From Labilithrix luteola (GTDB lineage Bacteria > Myxococcota_A > Polyangia > Polyangiales > Polyangiaceae), in assembly GCA_026225435.1 (NCBI GenBank), contig JAMFST010000126.1:1-7923 (forward strand): a stretch of 7,923 bases of DNA, written 5' to 3'. The notes below the pieces were generated by a model, which had not been told where the DNA came from, did no database searches, and was given only the letters and a program-made list of their open reading frames with translations. The position numbers were made by a program, and so were the translations under genes. The first letter of the stretch is position 1, and each line of letters starts with the position of its first letter. This document shows, one piece after another, positions 1-7,923 of the stretch.

Positions 1-1
1 G

Positions 2-1030
2 CAAGCCATCGCCCGCCACGAGGAGATCGACGTGCTCGAGGACTTCAAACGCCTCACCGTCGACGTGACCACCAAGCTGGTCTTCGGGCGCGACCTCGAC
101 ACGCTCGGCGGCGATCACAGCGACGAGCTCAACTCGCTCATCGAGCCGATCTTCCCCGCCCTCAGCCGGCGCATCAACGCCATCATCCCCTACTGGCGCT
201 GGTTCCGCCTGGCGCAGGACCGCACGCTCGACGCCTCGCTGGCGAAGCTCTTCGCCTGGCTGGGAGATCTGCTCGCGCGCACCCGCGCCGACCTGGAAGC
301 CTCGCCCGAGCGGCGCGACAAGCCGACCAACTTCCTCGAGGCGATGGTGGTCGCCGTGGACGAGAACGGCCAGCCCTTCTCCGACGCCACCATCATCGGC
401 AACGCGCTGACGCTCATGGTGGCGGGCGAGGACACCACCTCGACCACCCTGGCCTGGGCGGTCCACGAGCTGTGCGATGATCCGGCGTCGCGCGCCGAGC
501 TGCGCGCGGAAGCGGAGCGCTCCTTCGGCGGTTCGCCCGCTCCGCCCGATCTCGACGTCGCCCACACGCTGCGCTTCGCCGGAGCGGTGGCCAACGAGAC
601 GCTGCGCCTGCGGCCGGCCGGCCCCGTCCTGCTCATGGAGGGGACGACCGACACCACCGTGGGCGACCTCCAGATCCCGAAGGGAACGGTCCTCGCGCTG
701 CTGGTCCGCGAGCCGGCGCGCTCCATCGAGGCGGTCGCCGATGCCGCCGCCTTCCGCCCCGCGCGCTGGCTCGAACAGACCAGCGCCGGAGCACTCCGCA
801 CCGCCCTGCCGTCGTTTCCCTTCGGGTCCGGTCCGCGCATCTGCCCCGGCCGCAGCCTCGCGCTGCTCGAGCTGAACGTGATCCTCTCCTCGATCTACCA
901 GCGCTTCGATCTCACCCGCGCGGGCGCGCGCGACGACGTGAAGGAGCACTTCGCCTTCACGATGTCGCCCACCGATCTACGCATCAAGGTCGCGATCAGA
1001 TCGGCAGCCGGTACTGCAGGAAGAAGCTGA
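2..1030 (+). CDS. Cytochrome P450, N-terminus missing (cut by window start)
   Basis: Haem-thiolate monooxygenase, by family expected to insert one oxygen atom into an organic substrate using electrons from a ferredoxin or reductase partner; none is encoded here and the substrate cannot be told. The frame is open from base 2, before the first possible GTG at 32, so the gene starts outside the window. About 342 residues are present; whole bacterial P450s have about 400-470. Visible landmarks in order: I-helix oxygen-binding motif AGEDTT (bases 422-439), K-helix ExxR as ETLR (596-607), a PERF-type region read as FRPARW (Ala where Glu is usual), and the haem loop FGSGPRICPG with the cysteine ligand at codon 842-844. 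The last dozen residues, after DLRIKVAIR, look non-conserved and are read across the back of an opposite-strand remnant, so the natural C-terminus may have been altered. No transmembrane segment is visible in the part present. Confidence 0.95.
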   Translation, partial: QAIARHEEIDVLEDFKRLTVDVTTKLVFGRDLDTLGGDHSDELNSLIEPIFPALSRRINAIIPYWRWFRLAQDRTLDASLAKLFAWLGDLLARTRADLEASPERRDKPTNFLEAMVVAVDENGQPFSDATIIGNALTLMVAGEDTTSTTLAWAVHELCDDPASRAELRAEAERSFGGSPAPPDLDVAHTLRFAGAVANETLRLRPAGPVLLMEGTTDTTVGDLQIPKGTVLALLVREPARSIEAVADAAAFRPARWLEQTSAGALRTALPSFPFGSGPRICPGRSLALLELNVILSSIYQRFDLTRAGARDDVKEHFAFTMSPTDLRIKVAIRSAAGTAGRS

Positions 1031-1127
1031 GCGTGGTCGGGTCGCCGCCGTCGGCGTCCGTGTTGGGGTTCGTCGCCAGCGTCTCGCCGTTGAGGTCCTC
1101 AGCCGCAGTTTTGTAGGTCTTCGCAAC
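996..1127 (-). pseudogene. Start-less 3' remnant of a lost gene, possibly an outer-membrane beta-barrel C-terminus
   Basis: On the minus strand a 43-codon frame ends at a TGA at 998-996. It reads ...AEDLNGETLATNP, then an Asp/Gly/Thr-rich stretch, then LSFFLQYRLPI. Of the 43 sense codons only AAA, ACT and GCT lack G or C in the third position, as in the real genes nearby, which argues for coding ancestry. The frame stays open upstream until a stop at 1196-1194 but contains no ATG, GTG or TTG. The rest of the gene is therefore gone, replaced by the transporter gene that starts at 1151 on the other strand. The alternating hydrophobic/aromatic last strand resembles the final strand of an outer-membrane barrel or porin-like protein; this is a guess from pattern only. 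It overlaps the P450 3' end by 35 bases. The remaining bases up to 1150 hold only the transporter's ribosome binding site. Confidence 0.5.
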
Positions 1128-1150
1128 GGCGCAGCGGCTAGGACAGAGCC

Positions 1151-2401
1151 GTGGCCATCGCGCTGATCGTCGCCGTGAGCATCGCGCTGATGCTCATCCG
1201 TCCCCGGCAGGTCGCCGAGGTGTGGTGGGTGGGCGCGGGCGCGCTGCTGCTCGTCACCGCCCGCCTCGTGCCGCTTTCGCTGGCGTTCCACGCCGTCGGC
1301 GAAGGGGCCGACGTCTACTTCTTCCTCCTCGGCATGATGCTGCTCTCGCAGCTGGCCAGCGAGCAGGGCGTCTTCGACTGGCTCTCCGGCTGGGCCATCC
1401 GCACTGCCCGCGGCTCGAGCGCACGCCTCTTCACCCTGGTGTACGGGGTGGGCACCGTCGTCACCATCTTCCTCTCCAACGACGCCACGGCGGTGGTGCT
1501 CACCCCCGCCATCCTCGCGGCCGTGAAGCGAGCCAAGGTCGCGCCGCGACCGCACCTCTTCGTCTGCGCGTTCATCGCCAACGCCGCCTCCTTCGTCCTC
1601 CCGATCTCCAACCCGGCGAACCTGGTCGTCTTCCAGCACGGCATGCCGTCGCTCGGCCGCTGGCTCGCATCGTTCGCCTTGCCGAGCCTCCTGTCGATCA
1701 CCGCCACCTACGGCGCTCTCCGCCTGTACTTTCGTACCGAGCTACGCGGCGAGCTGACCGCACCGGGCACGGACGAGCCTCTCCCGCCCGGTGGCCGCTG
1801 GGTGGTCGGCGGTCTCGCACTGGTGGTGGTCGTCCTCCTCCTCGCCTCGGCCTTCGACGTCGATCTCGGTCTGCCCACGCTCGCCGTCGCCAGCGTCGTC
1901 ACCGACGCGGTCAGCCTGCGCACCCGGCGCGCGCCGTGGTCGCTGCTGCGCGAGATCAGCTGGAGCACGCTCCTCCTGGTCGCCGCCTTGTTCGTGCTCG
2001 TCGACGCGGTGGAGAGCGTCGGAGCGCTGGCTCTCGCCCAGGGGCTGCTCGCGCGCGCGTCATCGCTTCCGGCGGTCCCGGGCGCCTTCCTCACCGCTGC
2101 GGTCGTGGCCGTCGCCAACAACCTGGTGAACAACCTTCCGCTCGGGTTGATCGCCGGCGCCACCGTCCGCGCCACCACGCCGAGCGCGCTGCTCACTCAC
2201 GCCATCCTCATCGGCATCGACCTCGGCCCCAACCTGTCGATCACCGGCTCGCTCGCCACCATCTTGTGGCTCCTCGCGCTGCGCAAGGGGAAGGTCCAGG
2301 TCGGCTTCCTCGACTTCTTCAAGGTCGGCGCGCTCGCCATGCCGGTGGCCCTCGTGGCCTCCATCGCCGGCGTGCTGCTCTCAGGCGTGCTCGCGCGGTA
2401 G
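1151..2401 (+). CDS. ArsB/SLC13-type inner-membrane anion transporter (arsenite-efflux-like)
   Basis: Polytopic inner-membrane permease of the ArsB/NhaD superfamily, 416 residues (E. coli ArsB has 429). Hydrophobic segments run through the whole length, roughly residues 2-16, 24-46, 53-70, 93-122, 134-161, 172-195, 215-235, 240-255, 272-300, 310-340, 349-377 and 388-413. Family signatures: FLSNDATAVVLTPA (107-120), SNPANLVVF (153-161), VANNLVNNLPLGLIAG (321-336) and GIDLGPNLSITGSLATILW (355-373). The last closely matches the conserved C-terminal region of E. coli ArsB. ArsB proteins export arsenite or antimonite, alone or with the ATPase ArsA. No arsR, arsC or arsA lies in the window, so the substrate is uncertain and another oxyanion or an organic anion is possible. 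The GTG start is supported by AGGA at 1140-1143, seven bases upstream, and by high GC3 from that codon on. The gene converges with the flavoprotein gene and overlaps its 3' end by 21 bases; no terminator hairpin with a T-run is visible. Confidence 0.9.
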   Translation: MAIALIVAVSIALMLIRPRQVAEVWWVGAGALLLVTARLVPLSLAFHAVGEGADVYFFLLGMMLLSQLASEQGVFDWLSGWAIRTARGSSARLFTLVYGVGTVVTIFLSNDATAVVLTPAILAAVKRAKVAPRPHLFVCAFIANAASFVLPISNPANLVVFQHGMPSLGRWLASFALPSLLSITATYGALRLYFRTELRGELTAPGTDEPLPPGGRWVVGGLALVVVVLLLASAFDVDLGLPTLAVASVVTDAVSLRTRRAPWSLLREISWSTLLLVAALFVLVDAVESVGALALAQGLLARASSLPAVPGAFLTAAVVAVANNLVNNLPLGLIAGATVRATTPSALLTHAILIGIDLGPNLSITGSLATILWLLALRKGKVQVGFLDFFKVGALAMPVALVASIAGVLLSGVLAR

Positions 2402-2818
2402 CGCCTGGCGCCCCTCGACCTCCAGCGCGTGGATGCGGAGGAGGATGTCGCGCTCCGGCGCCGGATCCTCCCGCGCGAGCGCTGCCGGCACCAGCTCGCG
2501 CACGTGGCTCACCGCCTGCGCGTATCGATCCGGCGTCACCGCCGGGTCGAGGATCTCGACGAAGCCCTTGATCACCACGCTGCGCCAGGCGAAGAGCGAA
2601 TCGATCTCGTCGACCTCCACGGCCACGTACGGGTGATGGCGGAGCTTCCACATCTTGGTCCCCTCCGACGTACGGACGTACAGGCTACCGTGGCGGAAGA
2701 CGTAGTGGACCGGGGCGATCTCGAGGTTGTCGTGGTAGCTGACGGCGACGCGGGCGACGTGGTTCCGCTCCACGAGCTGCAGCGCCTCGTCGTGGCTCAA
2801 GGTGAGGACGGAGGACAT
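2381..2818 (-). CDS. Pyridoxamine-5'-phosphate-oxidase-like FMN-binding split-barrel protein
   Basis: Small cytosolic flavoprotein of 145 residues, typical for single-domain members of the PNPOx-like / NimA-like (Pyridox_ox_2) families. These bind FMN, or sometimes F420 or haem, as dimers and reduce small molecules or act as flavin sensors. Visible features: N-terminal helix LSHDEALQLVER (8-18), first barrel strands RVAVSYHDNLEIAPVHYVF (23-41), GSLYVRTSEGTKMWKLRHHP (44-63), whose Arg/Thr/Ser/Lys fit the usual flavin-phosphate loop, then VAVEVDEID (65-73) and WRSVVIKGFVEIL (78-90). A charged C-terminal helical part follows. ATG at 2818 is preferred because AAGG (2831-2828) lies nine bases upstream; the frame is open further upstream, but that stretch is Arg/Pro-rich shadow of the preceding gene. 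It is the last gene of the signalling operon, 32 bases after the 85-residue gene. That gap also contains a sigma54-like box. True pyridoxal synthesis (PdxH) is unlikely at this length and sequence; the substrate is unknown. Confidence 0.9.
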   Translation of the reverse strand: MSSVLTLSHDEALQLVERNHVARVAVSYHDNLEIAPVHYVFRHGSLYVRTSEGTKMWKLRHHPYVAVEVDEIDSLFAWRSVVIKGFVEILDPAVTPDRYAQAVSHVRELVPAALAREDPAPERDILLRIHALEVEGRQALPREHA

Positions 2819-2830
2819 CCGTACGCACCT

Positions 2831-2846
2831 TGCAACGAGCCGGCCA
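2831..2846 (-). promoter_or_regulatory. Candidate sigma54 (-24/-12) promoter before the flavoprotein gene
   Basis: Read on the minus strand the box is TGGCCGGCTCGTTGCA. It has the GG and GC dinucleotides exactly 12 bases apart and TTGCA at -12. It has the same form (TGGC-N7-TTGCA) as the box before the sigma54 activator gene and fills half of the only sizeable gap in the operon. Against it: the predicted transcription start, near 2820, is only about two bases before the ATG at 2818. The transcript would then be essentially leaderless and would lose the AAGG that overlaps the -12 element. It may be a real internal promoter or a chance match helped by the ribosome binding site. Confidence 0.42.
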
Positions 2847-2850
2847 GGCG

Positions 2851-3104
2851 TCAGCTCGGCTCGATCGACGCCGGGAGGTCCGCACGAAAGCGGAGCAGCA
2901 CCTCCAGCGTCTCGAGGAGGAGCCCACGGCCGACCTCCTCGGAGACCTCGCCCACCAGGCGGTGCACGTGCGCCAGCTCCGGCGCGAGCGTCTTCCACGA
3001 GCGGCGCTCGGACGGGCCGGCGGCGGGGAGTGTGCGACCGATGTCGCTGGCAACGGCGACGATCGCCTGGAGCCCGCGCGCGATGGGGATCGGTTCGTGG
3101 ACGG

Positions 3105-3108
<4 letters not shown>
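2851..3108 (-). CDS. Unknown 85-residue helical protein, translationally coupled to the hybrid kinase
   Basis: I do not recognise a family. The 85-residue product starts MTVHEPIPIARGLQAIVAVA and ends FRADLPASIEPS. It has no signal peptide or membrane segment and no Cys. It seems mostly alpha-helical: an Ala/Ile/Val helix at about 10-24, then a Glu/Val/Leu-rich pair at about 42-76 (LAPELAHVHRLVGEVSEEVG, then RGLLLETLEVLLRF) with amphipathic spacing. The start is fixed by context: its ATG (3108-3106) overlaps the TGA of the hybrid kinase (3107-3105) as ATGA, with GAGG close upstream. The frame is open further up, but that part is an Arg/Gly-rich shadow of the kinase's REC domain. Its position straight after the kinase suggests a small helper or adaptor. 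One helix contains a His (HVHR, 48-49), but without a recognisable histidine-phosphotransfer motif I would not call it an HPt. The CDS call rests on coupling and codon bias. Confidence 0.75.
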
Positions 3109-5062
<1,954 letters not shown>

Positions 5063-5066
<4 letters not shown>

Positions 5067-6192
5067 GCGGGCTCCGGCAAAGAGACGCGGAAGACGGCGC
5101 CGACGGCGGAGTCCTCGAGAGCGATGTGACCACCGTGCGCCTCGGCGGCGAGCTTGCAGAAGGTGAGCCCGAGACCGCGCCCGCCGCGCGTGGCCAGCGT
5201 GTGATCGGCGTCGGCCTGGACGAAGGCGTCGAAGATCGAGCCGCGCTTCTCCGGCGGCACGCCCGGTCCGCTGTCGATCACCCGCAGCACGGGCCCGTCG
5301 TCCTCGCGCCGCGAAGCGACGGTGACCGCGCTCCCCTTGGGGGCGTGGCGCAGGGCGTTCTCCACCAGGTTGGCGAGGAGGCGGCGCAGGAGATCGCCGT
5401 CGAACGACGCCTCGTCCGCCGCGAGATCGGCCACCAGCGCGACCTCGCGCTGCCCGGCGAGCAGCTCGAGCTCGGTGAACACCGCCCCCACGACGCTCCC
5501 CAGCGAGCCGCGCGTCCGGTGGGCCGCCAGCTTCCCTTCGTCCCCCTTGCTCAGGTCGAGCAGGTTCATGATCATCCGGTGCAGCTGGCGCGCCTCGGCG
5601 CGGATCTGGCGCACCGACGCCTGCCCTTCGGGGGAGAGCTTCTCGCCGAGGAGCACCTGCGCGTGCAGATCGAGCGCGTTCACCGGGTTCTTCAGGTCGT
5701 GCACCACGAAGGCGGTGAGCCGCTCCTTCTGCAGCTGCAGACGCAGGAGCTGATCGCGCTGGCGACGCAGCTCGGCGTAGTGCTCGTCGCGCTCGGCGCG
5801 CATCCGTCGGGTCTCGACGGCGCTGCGCACCCGCACCACCAGCTCGGCCGGCCGGACCGGCTTGGTGAGAAAGTCGTCGGCGCCGGCCGCGAGCGCGCGG
5901 TCGAAGGTGTCGACGTCGCGGTGGGCGGTGAGAAAGAGCACCGGCGTCGTCGCTCCGCTGGCGCGGATGCGCTCGCAGACGGTGAAGCCGTCCATGCCGG
6001 GCATGGCGGCGTCGAGGATCACGCAGTCGGGCGGGTCCGACGCGAAGAGCGCCAGCCCTTCGGCGCCGCTGGCGGCGAGGCGCACGTCGTAGCCCTCGTC
6101 CCCGAGCGCGCTCTCGGCGAGCAGGCGGTTCCCCTCGTTGTCGTCGACCACCAGGACGATCCCCGCGGGGCCGGCGGGCTCCGTGATCGCGC

Positions 6193-6196
<4 letters not shown>
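5063..6196 (-). CDS. REC-histidine kinase (response regulator fused ahead of a kinase core)
   Basis: A 377-residue soluble protein with a receiver domain as the input of a kinase. REC at about 12-125: acidic pair D18/D19, phospho-acceptor D62 in [13 protein letters not shown]90 and K112 (LTKPV). A charged, probably coiled-coil linker follows (about 127-160). Then comes a DHp helix with His166 in [20 protein letters not shown], and HATPase_c at about 265-375 with N-box [11 protein letters not shown] (276-286), G1 DSGPGVP (308-314) and G2 GRGLGL (339-344). All key residues are present. In such fusions the REC state is expected to gate kinase activity, so this protein may take phosphate, directly or via an HPt, from the neighbouring hybrid kinase and pass it to the sigma54 activator; this is inference. 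The GTG start at 6196 is chosen because it overlaps the activator's TGA as GTGA. The open frame further upstream is Arg/His-rich shadow of the activator's DNA-binding domain. Confidence 0.97.
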
Positions 6197-7581
<1,385 letters not shown>

Positions 7582-7620
7582 GCGCTCGCGGTCGTCACAG
7601 TCTGGCCCAGCTTCGCACGG

Positions 7621-7636
7621 TGCAACATTCCCGCCA
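7621..7636 (-). promoter_or_regulatory. Sigma54 (-24/-12) promoter of the signalling operon
   Basis: The minus strand reads TGGCGGGAATGTTGCA. The GG and GC dinucleotides are exactly 12 bases apart, TGGC is at -24 and TTGCA at -12, close to the known consensus TGGCAC-N5-TTGCW (differences only at the A and C of CAC). Counting the C at 7622 as -12, transcription would start near 7610. That leaves a leader of about 29 bases before the ATG at 7581. It points at a gene that itself encodes a sigma54 activator. Confidence 0.75.
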
Positions 7637-7686
7637 GCCACTGCGAGGCCGGCGCGGTCCGTGTCGCCCCTCGGCGCATGCGGAGC

Positions 7687-7725
7687 GGGCGCAAACGGTG
7701 CGCCCTCGCGCAAGCGGTGCGCCCT
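7687..7725. promoter_or_regulatory. Tandem palindromic repeats, probable upstream activator sites
   Basis: Two 18-base direct repeats, 7689-7706 and 7708-7725, read GCGCAAACGGTGCGCCCT and GCGCAAGCGGTGCGCCCT, differing at one base with a period of 19. Each holds an inverted repeat with a 5-base spacer. The first is GGGCGCA-AACGG-TGCGCCC (perfect 7-base arms, 7687-7705) and the second GCGCA-AGCGG-TGCGC (5-base arms, 7708-7722). The centres (7696, 7715) lie about 86 and 105 bases upstream of the predicted sigma54 start at about 7610, the usual range for an NtrC-type enhancer. Paired dyads 19 bases apart, about two helical turns, suit two activator dimers side by side. They also lie about 60-98 bases upstream of the divergent gene. 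Confidence 0.68.
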
Positions 7726-7753
7726 GATCCACAAAAAGCGCGGCCGTGAGGAA

Positions 7754-7765
7754 TCGTCCGGACGA
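7754..7765. promoter_or_regulatory. Perfect 12-base palindrome ahead of the divergent gene
   Basis: TCGTCCGGACGA is a perfect palindrome with no spacer, ending 19 bases before the ATG at 7785. It does not match the GCGCA-N5-TGCGC repeats nearby. The position fits an operator around the start of transcription or in the 5' leader of the divergent gene. A chance palindrome in GC-rich DNA remains possible. No convincing sigma70 or sigma54 promoter facing this gene was found. Confidence 0.33.
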
Positions 7766-7784
7766 GACAGCCGTCGATAGACCC

Positions 7785-7923
7785 ATGAGCGTAGCGTCGT
7801 CGCCGGCCCCCGAGACCTCCGCAGCCGCCGCCCCCGACACGACCGACACCACCGACGCGCGACGCCGGGTGATGCGGCTCGGCAACACGTCGCTCCTCCT
7901 CTTCGTGCTCGGCGCGGGCCTGC
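7785..7923 (+). CDS. N-terminus of an unidentified, probably membrane protein (cut by window end)
   Basis: An ATG at 7785 opens a frame that stays open to the window end, giving 46 residues. Almost every codon ends in G or C (exceptions GTA, GCA, CGA), as in the real genes here. The first 24 residues ([20 protein letters not shown]...) are rich in Ala, Pro, Thr and Asp and probably disordered. Then [11 protein letters not shown] leads into a hydrophobic run [10 protein letters not shown] that looks like the start of a transmembrane helix, with positive charges on its inner side. The family cannot be told from this much. There is no clear Shine-Dalgarno (only GATAG nearby). The gene is divergent from the signalling operon across a 203-base region, so it may be a target of the sigma54 activator; that is inference. 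Confidence 0.68.
   Translation, partial: MSVASSPAPETSAAAAPDTTDTTDARRRVMRLGNTSLLLFVLGAGL

Noticed and set aside
1090..1118. TTGAGG-N17-GTAGGT as a sigma70 promoter for the transporter
   Set aside because: The -10 match is poor and the stretch is old coding sequence of the remnant gene; not strong enough to report as a feature.
977..1639. Long minus-strand open frame opposite the transporter
   Set aside because: Arg/Asp/His-rich low-complexity product with no domain; it is the reverse shadow of the transporter gene. The real remnant at 996-1127 is in a different frame.
1222..2571. 449-codon plus-strand frame overlapping the transporter
   Set aside because: Arg/Pro/His-rich product in the +1 shadow frame of a gene with clear membrane segments; a product of GC-rich codon bias.
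2958..2974. GGCGGTGCACGTGCGCC as a third activator site before the flavoprotein gene
   Set aside because: Only 4-base outer arms, spacing differs from the tandem repeats, and it lies in coding sequence where such GC-rich symmetry is common.
7603..7618. Plus-strand TGGCCCAGCTTCGCA as a sigma54 promoter for the divergent gene
   Set aside because: GG to GC distance is 11, not 12, the -12 element is TCGCA, and it is about 170 bases from the start codon.
7615..7623. GCAC-G-GTGC palindrome overlapping the -12 region of the operon promoter
   Set aside because: Short, and partly made by the TTGCA promoter element itself; resembles the activator repeats only in the CGGTGC core.
7582..7734. N-terminal extension of the activator frame
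   Set aside because: No domain character, covers the sigma54 promoter and the repeats; the REC domain begins normally after the ATG at 7581.

Overview
The window is uniformly G+C-rich (by eye well over 60%), with nearly every codon in the real genes ending in G or C. It has no tRNA, rRNA, CRISPR array or insertion sequence that I can see. The gene types are a bacterial P450, soluble hybrid kinases and a sigma54 activator in tight operons. Together with the base composition they suggest a GC-rich, signalling-rich proteobacterium, most likely of the old Deltaproteobacteria/Myxococcota. That placement is inference; no marker gene is present.

Left part (1-2401, + strand). A cytochrome P450 lacking its N-terminus enters from the left edge. 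Its last 35 bases overlap, on the opposite strand, a 43-codon start-less reading frame that looks like the tail of a lost gene. After a short gap comes a complete ArsB/SLC13-type membrane transporter with a good ribosome binding site.

Central and right part (7581 down to 2381, - strand). This is one compact signalling operon, read right to left: a sigma54-dependent response regulator (REC-AAA+-Fis HTH), a REC-histidine kinase, a PAS-PAS-histidine kinase-REC hybrid, an 85-residue unknown protein, and a small FMN-binding split-barrel (pyridoxamine-phosphate-oxidase-like) protein. Each of the first three stop codons overlaps the next start by 4 bases (GTGA, GTGA, ATGA). Only the last gene is separated, by 32 bases. 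The last gene converges on the transporter and overlaps it by 21 bases.

Right edge (7582-7923). A 203-base divergent control region separates the operon from a + strand gene cut by the window end. It holds a well-matched sigma54 -24/-12 promoter facing the activator gene. About 85 and 105 bases upstream of the predicted transcription start lie two near-identical 18-base direct repeats, each with inverted-repeat symmetry. This is the normal layout for a sigma54 activator binding site. A second box of the same form (TGGC-N7-TTGCA) lies in the 32-base gap before the flavoprotein gene.

Working model (inference): an apparently cytoplasmic, multi-REC phosphorelay controls a sigma54 activator that feeds back on its own operon, and possibly on the divergent gene and the terminal flavoprotein gene. 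The first PAS domain of the hybrid kinase keeps the position of the FixL haem-ligand histidine, so an oxygen, redox or NO input is possible but unproven.
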